Source of the DNA: Colius striatus
Lineage: Eukaryota > Chordata > Aves > Coliiformes > Coliidae
Reading direction: 5' to 3'
Length of the DNA stretch: 64,000 nt
NCBI RefSeq assembly: GCF_028858725.1
Contig: NC_084760.1
Coordinates: 6,708,867 to 6,772,866, forward strand
Positions within the stretch are counted from its first letter, which is position 1. The number at the start of each line of letters is the position of its first letter. Position numbers and translations under genes: made by a program. The notes under the pieces were generated by a model. It saw nothing but the letters and a program-made list of their open reading frames with translations, was not told the origin of the DNA and searched no databases. Positions 12,908 through 25,529 of the stretch are shown in pieces.

Positions 12908-14316
12908 ATTGTTAGAATCATAAAGCCATGAAATAGTAGGGGTTAGAAGAGTCCTCTAAGGATCTTCTAGTCCAACCTCCTGCTGAAGCAGGCGCACCTA
13001 GATCAGGTCTCACAGGAATGTATCCAGGCAGGTTTTGAAGACCTCCAGAGAAGGAGCCTCCATACCCTCCCTGGACAGCCTGTGCCAGGGCTCCCTCACC
13101 TCAACACTGAAATAGATTTTCTTTATGTTTAAATGGAACTTTTTGTGTTCCAACTTCTTTTTATTACCCCTTGTCCTGTCACTAGATACAACAGAAAGAA
13201 GGGATTGACATTAACCTAATTTTAATCCTGACATTAACCATTTAGATAGCTGTAAATAATAATGAGATCCCCCTGCACTCTCCTCTTCTCTATACTAAAC
13301 AGCCCCAGATCTTACAGCTTTCCTGATAAGAAAGATGCTCCAGATGCTTTGTGGCCCTGCACTGGATTCTATCCAGCAATTCCCTTTTCCTCTTGAACTG
13401 GAGAGCCCAGAACTGGACACAGGACTCCATATGAGGCCTCACCAGGGCAGAGGAGAAGGGCAGCAGAACCTCCCTCCATCTGCTGCCCACACTCTTCTTG
13501 ATGCATCCCAGGCTGCCATTGGCCTTCTTGGCCACGAGGGCACATTTCTGCTGGCTCATGGTCAGTTTATTATCAACCAGCACTCCCAGGTCTCTCTGCA
13601 GAGCTACTTTCCAGCAGGTCAACCCCCAGCCTGTCCTGGTGCATGGGGTTGTTCCTTCCCAGATGCAGGACTCTGCACTTGTCCTTGTTGAACCTCATGA
13701 GGTTCCTCTGTGCCCAACTCTGCAGCCGGTCGAGATCCCGCTGAATGGCAGCACAGCCTCTGGGGAATCAGCCAGTGCTCCCAGTGTGGTGCCATCAGGG
13801 AACTTGCTGAGGGTCACTCTGTCCCCTCATCCAGGTCGCTGATGAAGATGATGAACAAGACTGGCCCCAGAACCCATCCCTGTGGAACTCCACTGGCCAC
13901 AGGCCTCCAACTCGACTCTGTGCCATTGATCACCCCCCTCTGGGCTCTGTCATTCAGCCATCTCTCCATCCACCTCACTGTCCGCTCATCCAATCCACAC
14001 TGCCTGAGCTTTCTGATGAGGATGTTATGGGAGACAGTGTCAAAAGCCTTGCTGAAGTCAAGGTAGATGACATCCACTGCTCTCCCCTCATCTAGCCAGC
14101 CGGTTATGAACTCATAGAAGACTATCAGGTTGGTCAAATAGGATTTCCCCTTGGTGAAGCCATGTTGACTCCCCTGATAACCATCTTATCCTTCATATGT
14201 TTAGTGACAACATTCAGAATTTGTTCCATCACTTTTCCAGAGATGAAGATGAGGCTGACCAGCCTGTAGTTTCCCACATGCCCCTTCTTGCACTTCCTGA
14301 AGACTTCAAGAAAAAA
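12908..14316 (-). mobile_element. CR1 LINE copy, 1.4 kb, including part of the reverse transcriptase
   Basis: This is the longest CR1 copy in the window. Read on the minus strand it contains the RT segments [16 protein letters not shown] (motif with the first catalytic Asp) and [13 protein letters not shown], then [20 protein letters not shown] and [20 protein letters not shown], then the 3' region. The usual FADD box reads FPDG, and stops and frameshifts separate the segments, so it cannot encode an active enzyme. The 5' part of ORF2 and all of ORF1 are missing. Its 3' tail is atypical: beyond the usual end, TTGAAAGGATAATTGTTAG is shared with the inverted copy at 20.9-21.15 kb. Confidence 0.93.
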
Positions 14317-17300
14317 TTTAAGAACTGCCAGGCTTAGACTGAAGGTTTATATAACTGAACTAGTTGATCCCAACATCATATGCCAACAGTACCTATAAGC
14401 TCTTTGGATTAACTCTCTTCCCTGTCACCACCAAAAATGGGAATCTTGCTGAATTTCTGCTGCACTACCCTTACCTACATGTATTGGTGGTAGAGATCAC
14501 CTTGGCATATGGAACAATAATGTCAGCAATATTGGAGACTTCTTGGACTACAGTCAGTGGGCGTGTGTTGGCTTGATGTCTGGCACATAACATTTCCTAT
14601 TCTCTGCTCCTGAGGATCAGGGCCACTTTGAATCCCTTGATCCCCTCCTCCCTCAAGAAAACCTTGCAGGAGGCTGGCATCCAGGCACATGGGATTCCTG
14701 GTTACATGGGTCTCCTTGTTAGGATTCTGCCCTTATACACCTTTCCAGACAACATGAGTACACCACAGCCCCACATGAGCAGGCTTCATGACATCAAGCT
14801 GCTCAGTTTCTGAACTGCACTGTGAAAACACTTTCTCACACACATGATTCTTTCAATCTGTTTCCTTACTTTTGTGTCCCATAGAGGCACCAGCTTGATG
14901 AGATACAGGCTGTTTAGTTATTGAGTTGTTAAAATATGCCTATAGAGCAGCATGCTCCACATTTCACTGTGAATGGAAAATTGTCCACATGTGGACATGT
15001 TCATGGACATGGAACATTTCTTGGTGTCTCCTGCATTTCCTGCAGTGAGAGGGAGACCCTGCTGCAAGTGTACACCACGTACAATAGCTTCAGTCCCTCT
15101 TCCATCTCTTCAAGAACCTCTTGTTCATGTTATTGTCTTCTGCTTTTGCTTTTCTTTGTACCTGTGAAGCTTGAGGACTCTCTACACCCTAGAATCTCCT
15201 CATCACCTTCCTGTTGACCCTAGCCATTGCTGGCATCAGGAAAAGTGCAAGGGAAAAAGGGACAACAGCAGACTGTACTTTTGGGGCTTGTCCTACCACA
15301 TCTCCATGCATCACATCAGCAGGCAATGCCTATCTGTCCTTGGATACTTTCAAGAAATTATGAGTGGTTTGGGGAACTCTCCTTGGTGTCTCCTGCTACT
15401 TCACTGTCCTTGTGTTTGTGACCTGGTAACTGTTAACTCTCCTTCTTCTTCTATTTTTTTATTTCCCACATGTTCATTTTGCCTACTCCAGAGAGGTTTT
15501 TTTCCCTTCCTCTGTCTTCCCTTAGAGAACAGGATGTGATTTTCAGTGGAAAATCTTTTTTCAAGGCATGAATCTGCCCATAACAAAGAGAATCAGGAGG
15601 AGCACCAGCTGATAATTTATGTTAAGGGAAGAACGCAAAAATAATTTCTAAGTAATCTTTCACCTGGTGCTGTTATTTTCCTCTTTTGTTCTTTTTCTAC
15701 CTGCTGTATTCTGGAAGTCATAAAAATTACAGATTTTCAGATTTAACATCTATGCAACAGAATTAAAACTTTGAATTGACCACTTCTTCATTTTGACTGA
15801 CCCTACGTTTACACTCTACAACTGTATAAAGCAAAAAGTATGATTTAACAATATTTTTTTCAGTTGGAACATTTCTTCCTTTCCTTTATTTTTTTTTCCA
15901 GGTGGGATAATGTTAGAAATTAATGTGATATTAATATTTGAGTCTCATTATTCATTTTTGCAATACATGGTGTTCCCTGTTTATTTTCTTCCCGTCTCTG
16001 AATAATTGCCCCCTTCTCATTCTAGGATTTTCCTGATTCATCTCAATCACTGTGAATTTCTTCATTAATGTGAAGAGAGGTGACCTTTGAATATAATCAC
16101 TGTCCTATTGGTAGTGGTAGGCTAACTCTCCTGTGTAATTATGGTAAAATTATAAACAAAATAATTCCATGCCAGTGATTTCTACGTATTTACCTTTCAA
16201 GATATCTCTTCTTCTGTTCACTTCTTCGTGTTCTTGTTTCATATATTATCTTATTTGTCTCTATTTACCATAGTTTTGGCTCTCTTTTGGCCATATTTTG
16301 CCACATTTGTTCATAGTGAGTACTCATACTGAGTAAAATGTTACTTCTCAATTCTACTAATTTACCTCACAGGAGCACACACATGAGTATTCAAATAATG
16401 ATATAGTTTGGTCTCTATGTTGTAACTTCTCATGTTCAAAGAATATTTCTTTCTCCATTTTTGTGAAGTATTACACCAGCTTTTAGAATTGTAATTAAAA
16501 CCCTGTTTTTAAGAATTGAGGTGTTATAAATATAAATAAAAACCAGTAGAATCATTAATCCTTATCCTGATTGTTTAAAGAAAACAGCTTAAGATGAAAC
16601 CATGATCTCTTTCTCTCACAAGCCTAAAATTCATGAAGAAGTATGCTTCATCTCCTGAAAGAGTTTAGGAATGGCTGCTCTCCTCTGGGGCATTGCAACT
16701 TCATACCACTTTCTTCCTCTGAGCTGTGCCTAAGTGGAATAATTGAACCCATAATTTGCAGTTACACTAGTGGGAATACAATTCTAAAGATTCTCACTCC
16801 TAAAACATGTCTTTTTTTTCATTTGATTTAGGCACTTAGGAGTCTAATTCCTATTGACTTTCAAATGTGATTTAGCCTCTTGTGCCAGATTTGTAAAGGT
16901 ATTTAGGCTCCTAATTCCAGTAATCAATGGAAGATAGTAGCCTTTAAAAATCTGGCCCTGAGGTGCATAATTTTTATTGACTTTCCGAAGTGTCTAAGCC
17001 ACTTTCAAACTTCTGAGTCATGCAGGTGTTTTTGTAAAGTCACTAAACAGTGTCTACCAGAACACCCTCTCCAGTCACTGGGTAACTGCAGTTACAGTGT
17101 AAATACTCTTAGCCTTTTATGGAGGGAGTTGACACTGCCTGCAGTTGGAAAGATGGCACAGAAATAAGTGATTCATTGGTTAGATGCAATTACTATATAA
17201 GGCATGGCTCACAGACTTATCTTGCTCACATACCGTGATCACCATTATTGCTATTGCAGCTAATGGCATCGATGTAGCCACAATTTTTACCTTTGTCTTT

Positions 17301-20095
17301 AGAGGAAGCAGAACAGGACTTTTAAGGCATCAGTTGTATTTTGTTCTGGTATATTTAGTTCTTTCTCAGCAGTGCATTCTATGTAAAATGCTAGTTCTTA
17401 GTCTCTCTAAATGCTCAGTTAAAACACAACTAAATCTTTCTGTCTAGAGACACAGATCAACATGAAGAATATAAAAGAGATATTTGTTAATTAAATTTAT
17501 TACCTTTTCCAACCATCTGAAGTGCTGATAGGCTTTGAGAGCATGTGTGTTTTAAGAAAACTGTGGACAGAACACTTGTTTTCCACAAAGTGTGGACCAT
17601 ATGCTACTTTTAGTGCATGAACTTCCATTGATGTCAAATGGGTTTTCTGATTCATATCTGAAGATGTCTGTAGCTCTTTATATGCAAATAAGAATAGGCA
17701 TTGTCTATTTTTCACATAAATTATGCCCAGATTGAGTTAGTATGCTTTGAAGCCATATGTGTCTTCAGGCACTGATGTACAGGCACATACTCCATAGCAA
17801 TATGTCGGTAAGGGTCTACACAGATAGATGCTGGGGATGGGAAATTAGGCTATAAGGCTTAACAGCCTTATACTGATTCTGACTTAAAGATTTTGTAATA
17901 AATGTGGCTCTGAAGACTGAATAAAAATTCTGTTTCTGACACATATTTCTCTGTTCTCAAATGAGTAAAGATCAAACCAACAAAATCCCGTGCACTCGTG
18001 CACCAGAAAACAGCTGTGATTTTTATAACGACATTTTGCAGGCAATTAGCCTGGAATGTAGAATAATCAGTTTAAGTAATTTAAATTGGGCAAGATGTGG
18101 CTTTAAAGAGACTGGGGTGCATTCTCAGAAGCTTACTTGCCATTGGGATATTTACTTTGCATTGAGTACCACAGGTTCTTAATATGCAATCTGTATGATT
18201 ATTACAACACAGTGTGTCCATGTTCAAAGGAGCCATTACCTTAATGTTACAAAGTAGCAAAAGCATTGATTGCTTTTCATATATATAAAACATAAAAGAT
18301 ACTGATATTGGGAAAGTGTTCAGTGAGCTTGCTTCATCACTGCAGTAGGAGCTGCAGATCCCCTGTAGCTATTTTAAATTATTGTGCATATACATTCATA
18401 CTACATGTGATAATGACCCTTGGGAAGAGCATGAAAAATATAACTGCATGTTATAGAAAATGTCGACACTGAAGAAGCCTGCAAACCCAGTGCATTGTAA
18501 CAGAACATCCCTATGTTGTTTTTAGGGGTTTTTTTTAATACATATGATAAAAAAAAGATAAATTAAACAATAGAGAATTACCCTAAAATCCTAGTGACAA
18601 GTATGCTCTCACAAGAGAGAGAATACAAAGACATGATTTATTGTAATAAAATAAATTCACCTCCTGGAAATGATGTCCAGGTGGAACTGTAGCATTTTGG
18701 ACTTCTTTTTTTGAGGATTCCAGATGCCTGGCAGCTCAGTTTGAGGAGCAGCACAGACATATCGGATACATATGGGCAGGTCGACGCATTTGATTTTATA
18801 TACACACACAGGCCATCTGCACAGCTCAGGTGCAGCAAGACCAGTGCTTGGATATATTTCTTCTAGAAAATCCTACAGAAGAGAAGATAAACCTATAAAT
18901 TACTCAGGCTGAAGGCATACCTCCATTTATACTAAGTTAGAGAATTTCAGAATGAAAGACTCAATCCCAAGTAATGCTCTGGACCACTGCCATACTCTGG
19001 AGCTCTTCACCAAATAAAGTTGAAATTGTCGTCTCCTGCAGTGTTGCCTCTGGAGCCCTGTTGAGGTCCTTACAAAAGTACTGTACAGGGTCAAAAAAGT
19101 TGACCTGTGGAAAGCAATGGATGGCCTTTTAAAGCCATCATATCAAGAGGACATAAGTCAGACAGGACTGTGTATCAGACAAAGCTGAGAGCACACTGCT
19201 AACCGGTAATTCACTGTTTAGCTGCTTGACTGTACTAAGGTAATACAACAAAGACTGAATACAGTATGCTACTATTCAAAACAACTTCAGTACTCAATCA
19301 CAGCCATGGGGGATAAATCTTTACAAAAAGTAGCATCTCCTGCCCCAAAGAAATCTAAGTCAGGTCATACTTAAACTTAGGAATCTATCCACCACTGACA
19401 CACTGTCCCAAATCTAGTCTGAACTTTAACATTCTTGACTCTAGTGAGTTAACACCAGCTTAACACAACTTTTTAAACTTAGTTATTTAATAATGCATGG
19501 GGTCTTCAGCTCCAAAATTAGTACCAGATGGTGAGGTGGGATTCATTCCCAGTACTGAGGATCACTTTGCTGTACTTTTTTTGCTCCAAAAGTGTTTGAG
19601 AATGCAGCTCAGAAATATAGGTGTGTAGATTGCTTCTCATGGGGAAAGCCTGTTTTGTGCAGAATCCCCTTAACCATTGCTCTCCCTCATTGTTTTCTAA
19701 TATGTAAATCTTAGCTCTATAAAGTTTTGGACGATTTCAAGAAATACTGTCTACTCCAATATTTCTAGCTACTTCTGCATCAGTAAAAGACATTCTCAGC
19801 ACCCTGAAAACTGTTTTTGTGCATTTGTATGAATAAATATTTTTCTTAAGAGTTACCTGGCTATGTGTTCTATACAAATGTGTTGGAAGTGAAAGTTAGT
19901 TGTTGAGGGGTTTTTTTTCTCTTTTTGTAGAATTTCTCCAAAATACTTTATGGTACCATACAAGAAAAGTGTTACAATCAAAGAAAATATTTTAAGGTAA
20001 TCTGTGTTTGAAGAAAAAAATAAATGTATATACATATTTGTACACATTTTGAGCACTTACAAGACATAAACTGATAAAATACAACATGACATTTA
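14317..20095. other. Intergenic sequence, mostly unrecognised
   Basis: About 5.8 kb with no recognisable exon. The part at 14,340-15,590 is less AT-rich and has several open frames of 60-120 codons on the + strand, but none has a recognisable domain and they overlap in different frames. A 16-bp perfect palindrome, TGTCCACATGTGGACA, lies at 14,982-14,997. The ancient palindromic repeat at 16,826-17,010 is listed separately. The remainder is AT-rich. Confidence 0.5.
16826..17010. repeat. Ancient palindromic MITE-like repeat
   Basis: The sequence alternates self-complementary words of the type TTAGG-n-CCTAA with TATTGACTTTCAA and AATCAATGG, followed by AAAAATCTGGCCC. Two related units can be seen at 16,837-16,856 and 16,902-16,929. 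From memory, this arrangement resembles old non-autonomous palindromic repeats found across reptiles and birds, but I cannot name the family. It is strongly diverged, so the edges are approximate. Confidence 0.5.
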
Positions 20096-20424
20096 GAAAT
20101 ATCTAAAGGGTGGGTGTCAGGAGGTTGGGACATCCCTTTTTTCTATGGTACCTAGCAACAGGCAAGGGGTAATGGGATGAAGCTGGAACACAAAAAGTTC
20201 CACTTAAATACAAGAAAAAACTATTTCACTACTCAGGTGAGGGAGCCCTGGCACAGGCTGCGCAGAGGGGTTGGAGAGTCTCCTTCCTCGGAGGTCTTCA
20301 AGACCCACCTGGACATGTTCCTATGTGACCTGATCTAGGTGGACCTGCTTCTGCAGGGAGGTTGGACTAGATGATCTCTAAAGGTCCCTTCCAACCCCTA
20401 CCATTCTATGGTTCTATGATTCTA
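20096..20424 (+). mobile_element. CR1 LINE 3' end fragment
   Basis: A sense-orientation copy with TGGAACACAAAAAGTTCCA, the conserved GAGGGAGCCCTGGCACAGGC stretch, and a 3' end of ATTCTATGGTTCTATGATTC. It is about 330 bp and 5'-truncated. It preserves the region from just after ORF2's conserved part to the tail. Confidence 0.93.
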
Positions 20425-20874
20425 CATTATTTTCTACTATCATGTCTCATAAGAAGGCCCTTTCTTCTGTTCACCTTTTGTATCATAGGTACTCTTCAAT
20501 CTCATAAATATATTGTTCATTTTTATTCCTTTCTGCTACTCACAAGCTCCCAATTCCATTTTTTTCTCCTAACAACACAAACATTAATCTTTCCACTAAA
20601 AAAAAAAAAAATCTATCTCACTTTGTTCTGCTTTTGAGTTAATTGATCACTGTTTATAAAATCTTTCTTAATTTTTTTCTCTAACTTAAACTCTTTGATT
20701 TCCAGCTTTTCCCTCATGCAATAAAAAAATTCTTACTATAATTTCTAATTACTATTTATTGTCAGATACTGCTCTATCTTATCTGTCAGATGTGTTTAGT
20801 ATAACTGACCTTTCCTTCAATTGTGTCTCGCTTAGCTTTTGTGATACTTTCCTGGTCCTCTCCTGCTTGTATTT
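20425..20874. other. AT-rich spacer between two CR1 copies
   Basis: About 450 bp of AT-rich sequence with pyrimidine-rich runs and an A13 tract at about 20,598-20,610. No gene or repeat family is recognised. Confidence 0.5.
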
Positions 20875-21152
20875 AGGGATAATGGACAAAAACTGGAACA
20901 CAAAAAGTTCCATTTAAACAGGAGGAAAAACTTATTTCCTGTGAGGGTGAGGGAGCCCTGGCACAGGCTGTCCAGGGAGGGTATGGAGGCTCCTTCTCTG
21001 GAGGTCTTCAAAACCTGCCTGGATACATTCCTGTGAGACCTGATCTAGGTGCACCTGCTTCAGCAGGAGGTTGGACTAGAAGATCCCTAGAGGACTCTTC
21101 TAACCCCTACTATTCCATGGCTTTATGATTCTAACAATTATCCTTTCAACAC
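20875..21152 (+). mobile_element. CR1 LINE 3' end fragment with atypical tail
   Basis: A sense-orientation CR1 3' end of about 275 bp. Its last 190 bp are almost identical, in reverse complement, to the 3' end of the copy at 12,908-14,316. Both end with CCATGG/AAATAG-type variants of the tail followed by TTCTAACAATTATCCTTTCA instead of tandem ATTCTATG units. Toward its 5' side the two copies diverge abruptly. Confidence 0.92.
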
Positions 21153-22589
21153 CTTCGTCAAAGGAGAAACCTCGTTGTGGTGCATCTACATACTATATTC
21201 TAGATTAATTTCTTTTTTCTCTCTCTAAAGATAGTTTTATCTTCAGATGCAAACATTTTATTCTTGCCCTTCTCTGACAAATCATAATTCTGCTTTGACT
21301 AAAAGTCTTCTCCTGTACAAATCAAAATATTGTTTCATCTCTCATACATTGTTGACTATATCTAGTCATCAAATCATACTCCATATAATAGAATCTTATT
21401 CTTCCTCTTAGAGTTCTTCCATTTTTAACTTTCTATTGAAAAAAGCAGACACATCTGTCAATCAGATCTATCACCTAGCTGTCACAGACACCAGTATGAA
21501 CAATTAAAGATGACCAATTATTTAGACTTTTTGAATAGTTAATGAAGATTAATAGGTACTTCTAGGCCAATTTAGACTTTTAGACTTTTCTCGAGAACTT
21601 TGTTTCAATACTGTGTCTAAATCTTTTGAAGGTTGCAGCCTTTTCTATCCTTTTTATCTATTTAGCCTGGTTCCAGTTTTCTGACATTCCAGTTAGCATA
21701 ACAACCTTCACCCAGGCCCTAAGACAGGTAATCTTTCTCTTTCGATACATTCAAAGTGGTGCTGTAAAGAACTTTTCGATAGCTTGGCATTTTGACCAAC
21801 TCAATTCATCCCTTTCTGTCTTTCTCTTGGCTTTCTCTCTTGTCTTGCACTGAACTCTGACTACCTGCTTTTACATTCAAGGGAGGGCCTTTCATGGCTT
21901 ACCTTAGCCATTTTCATTTTGTTAAGGACAGGTTTTTAATTTTTTTGTCAGGTCTTTTATGTTTTTTTCTCTCCTTTCTTTCTCATATTTTGAAAGATAA
22001 CTTTGTGAAGATCTGCAATCTTAATCACTATCTTCCTTTAAATCTTAAAACTCTTCCAGATGCTTTCAAAACACTTCCCAACTGTCCAGCTGCTAGTTCT
22101 GACAAACTACTTTAAGTGTTGACCAATGCGCCTTATTGTTTCCTTGTTTTCCTATTGTAAAAATCTGAGCTTGAATATTTTCCCTAATGATGAATTCAAT
22201 TGTTCAAAGTAGTCAAAAAAATCATAAAACAATGTACTCACTGTTTGAAGGAAGTGCTATGAAAGTAGGGAAAAGAGAATTTATTCAAAGGACAAGGATT
22301 TTTAATGAACTTTAGACCAACATGAAGATTGGGCTTACTAAGTACAAAAATTATAAGACTGAAAAATCAATGAACCAAAACTAACATTACAAAAAAAAAA
22401 GAGGCTAAGTAATAAATGAAAGAGCCTGAGACAGCATATTCTGTCTGTAACCTCACTTTTCAAAGCTTTGAAAAGAAAATGTTTTCCTGTTGAGTGGACT
22501 CAATAGTGAGTCTGGAAAAAAAACCCAACCAAGCTATTAGTGTTGTTACCATGGTTATTGTTATCATCATTGTCATCTACATCATTGGA
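21153..22589. other. AT-rich intergenic sequence, nothing recognised
   Basis: About 1.4 kb, pyrimidine-rich on the + strand, with a local repeat of the word TTTAGACTTTT near 21,520-21,590. No exon, RNA gene or transposon end is seen. Confidence 0.5.
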
Positions 22590-23553
22590 AGAACTACAGG
22601 AGTGGATTCTCTGAAAAGCTTCTAGAAGCTTTCCCTGTATCTGACAAGGCCAGTGACAGTCAGTTCTAAGATGGACCCTCAGCTGACCAAGGCTGAGCCA
22701 ATTACAGATGTAGGTAACACCTCTGTGATTAACGTATTGGAGAAGAAGTTGCTGGGCCGTTGCTAAACAGCAGCAGCAACCAGAAGTGAGAATGTGAGAA
22801 CGTCTCCACAAACACCATAGTCAGTGAAGAAGGAGGGAGAGGAGGTGCCCAGACATTGAAGGAGAGATTTCCCTGTGAAATGTGGTGACAGTCCATGGTG
22901 AGGCAGCTGTGTCCCTGCAGCCCATGGAGGCCATGAGGGAGCAGAGACCCACTGGCAGCCTGTGGAGGAGCCCACGCCAGAGCGGGTGGATGCCTGAAGG
23001 AGGTTGTGACAGCTCACCCTGGAGCAAGTTCTGGCAGGATATGGGAGCCCATGGGGACAGAGGAGCCCAGATCAGAGCAGGTTTGTTGTCAGGACTTGTG
23101 ACCCTGTGAGGGACCCAGGCTAGAGCATTTTGTGAATAACTGTAGCCTGTGGGAAGGATCAGAGGAAGTATGAGGAGGCCTCACTCTGAGAAGAAGCAGT
23201 GGCAAAGTCCATCTGTGATTAACTGACCTTAACCCCCATTCCCCCATCACCTGTGCCTCTCAGGGGGAAGAGGTAGAAACCCAGGAAGAAGGAGGGATGG
23301 GGGAAGTGTTTTAAGGTTCAGGTTTCCTTTCTCATTTCCCTTCTCCGTTTTGATTGATAGATAATAAATCAAACCAATTCTCCCAAAACTGAATCTGTTT
23401 TGCCCATGATGGTAATTGCTGAGTGATGTCCCTGTCATTATCTTGACTCACAAGCCTTTGTTATATTTCTCTCTCCCCTGTCCAGTTTAAGAAGGGGAGT
23501 GACAGAACAGCTTTGATGGGCAACTGGAACCCAGGCAGGATTAAACCACTACA
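22590..23553 (+). mobile_element. Solo LTR of an avian endogenous retrovirus (ERVL-like)
   Basis: About 1 kb with the features of an LTR. A repetitive G-rich middle carries words such as CAGCCCATGGAGG and GGAGCCCA. A polyadenylation signal AATAAA lies at 23,363-23,368, and the CTCTCCCCTGTCCAG end region leads to a terminal CTACA at 23,553. No primer-binding site or internal retroviral sequence follows, so this is a solo LTR left after recombination. The 5' edge is uncertain and could lie nearer 22,490. The ERVL-like assignment is from remembered resemblance to a common bird LTR family. A second, partial copy in opposite orientation lies at 39.1-39.8 kb. Confidence 0.75.
23363..23368 (+). promoter_or_regulatory. 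LTR polyadenylation signal
   Basis: AATAAA inside the LTR, about 185 bp from its 3' end. This is the expected place for the retroviral R-region polyadenylation signal. The partial copy at 39 kb lacks this part. Confidence 0.6.
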
Positions 23554-23641
23554 AGTATACATCAGAACAGTGAAAAAAGACATGAGTTTCAGGTAGAGTT
23601 TTTTATGTTTTGGGTTCAGTTATTTTCTGTTGTTTGGAGCT

Positions 23642-23985
23642 TAGAATTTAGAAAGGTAGGGTTGGAAGGGACCTTTAGAGATCATCTAGTCCAACTCCCC
23701 TGCAGAAGCAGGTCAACCTAGATCAGGTCTCATAGGAATGTGTCTAGACAGGTCTTGAAGACCTCCAAAGAAGGAGCACCACACCCTGCCTGGGCAGCCT
23801 GTGCCAGGACTCCCTCATTCTCACAGTGAAACAGTTTTTTCCGACGTTTAAATTGAACTTTTTGTGTTCCAGCTTCATCCCATTACCCCTTGTCCTGTTT
23901 CTAGATGCAACAGAAAAAAAGGAATGACCCAGTCTCCTGACACCCATCATTTAGATATTTGTAAATATGAATGAGTTAAGGCAGG
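23642..23985 (-). mobile_element. CR1 LINE 3' end fragment
   Basis: On the + strand it starts with a degenerate reversed tail (AATTTAGAAAGGTAGGGTTG) and continues through the TTTTTGTGTTCCAGCTTCA and CCCCTTGTCCTGTTTCTAGA stretches. About 340 bp, 5'-truncated. It lies only about 90 bp after the solo LTR, and a short (GTTTT)n microsatellite follows it. Confidence 0.92.
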
Positions 23986-23991
23986 GTAGTC

Positions 23992-24017
23992 TTGTTTTGT
24001 TTTGTTTTGTTTTGTTT
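23992..24017. repeat. (TTTTG)n microsatellite
   Basis: About five tandem copies of TTTTG directly beyond the 5' boundary of the CR1 fragment, followed by a T/C-rich stretch. Confidence 0.9.
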
Positions 24018-25529
24018 CTTTTCTTTTTCTGGTTCAAAAAGCTTTAAATATTGTAAAGACCTTATTGTACTGGTGATTTTTGTAACTTAAATCAAGACTG
24101 TGTTAGGCCTTTCCTAACATTAACTGTTTGTTAGTAACTGGATTATGTTAACATACATTTTCAGAGCCCATTCATTCCGTTAGAATTAAACCAGAGGGTA
24201 TTATTTGCCTTTTGTTCCTTATATACTATAGGCCTTTGAGGTGTGGACTTTCAGTTATGATGATGCAATGCCTTACCATGGAGGTCCTGCTCCATAACAA
24301 TAAAAATGTTACAAGCAGCACTTAATGCTAGTATCTGGGCTTGTTTATTCTGCCATGGGATTAATGTTACTGGCATTGTGGGAACATCTTTCAATTACAA
24401 TCAGAGCCAGTGTGTTTTGTTCTTTACAAACAGCCCCAAACCTCACCACAGAGAGCCAATGCCTTCTTCCCTGACAGAAAGGTCTCTCTGTCTCTCCCCA
24501 ACAGGCAGAGACACATTTACAAAGTCAAGGCTACAAAGAAACGAGTTGGAATAACTCTCTTGAGCCAAGCAGCCCCAGGTTAAGGAACAGGTGTTTCCAA
24601 GAATTAGGAATTTGGGAACGGAGGAAGAGGTGAGCTCATTTCCATGAAGAGAGCTTGCCCCAGGCAATCCTGTAACTCATTGTTGAAGGCTTTCTCAGGG
24701 ACTAGCCATCTGTCTAAGGGTGACCTATACACTGAGTAAATCAGTCTGCCACAGAGCCATTTCTGTAGCTGTTGAGGACTTGCTTGTAAAACTCAAAATA
24801 TATTGCTGCATCTGAGTCATCTGATTTGTTTTCTATACGAAAAGTGAAATTTTAGTTTCCAGATCACTTCAGGCCCGATAATAGAAAAGTTCATCAGTAT
24901 TTTATCTGTTGCCAAAGGCTGATAAATCTGCTACTCTGGAATATGTGATTATGTTACTATGTCCTTATTTTATAGCATTGAGAATAATGTTAAACAGTTT
25001 GTATAGTTAATTAAATGACAGTACAATGAAATTTCAGAGACAAATTAAGATTTAGTTTGTTATAGAAACACAAATATTTCCTTTAGGGAACTTGGTAGTC
25101 TTTTCATCTGTCTTCATTCCCCTAGAAGAATATAAGTTCCCTGGTCACTTCAAGCCATGTTTTTCACATTTTTTTTACATTCTTCTTATTATTGCCCATT
25201 GTATATATAATTAACTATTTGCTAGGCCACAATGAAAAAATTAAAGTAAGTCTACAACTTGCTAGAAGAGGAGCCATCTCAGCAGGGATTCACATCACCC
25301 AACCTTGGTTTACTTCCATAAAGGCTTGGATTAGGTAAGAATCTAAACTTCTTTTACCATCAGCAGAGAAAGAGTGACAGCTAAAACTAATCTTTAGGTA
25401 AGTTTCAAGACCACTTCTCTGATCTGACATTGAGTACAGAATGATCCTAGAAGTTTATTTAAATAAAATTACTACTGTTTAGCTATATAAAACTAAGCTG
25501 CTCTTAAATTTTAGCTTATGCTTTGATAA
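24018..25529. other. Intergenic sequence, nothing recognised
   Basis: About 1.5 kb without a recognisable exon or repeat. The short open frames on both strands at 24,306-24,667 have no visible domain. Confidence 0.5.

Noticed and set aside
12776..14330. The 12,776-12,902 CR1 fragment resuming beyond the 5' end of the next copy (a nested insertion)
   Set aside because: The sequence after 14,316 (TGAAGACTTCAAGAAAAA) shares only a few bases with the expected continuation, so a clean nested insertion cannot be shown.
14982..15016. Palindrome TGTCCACATGTGGACA followed by GGACATGTTC, resembling a p53 half-site
   Set aside because: Only one half-site fits the consensus and the neighbouring one does not. 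A single short palindrome in 64 kb is expected by chance.
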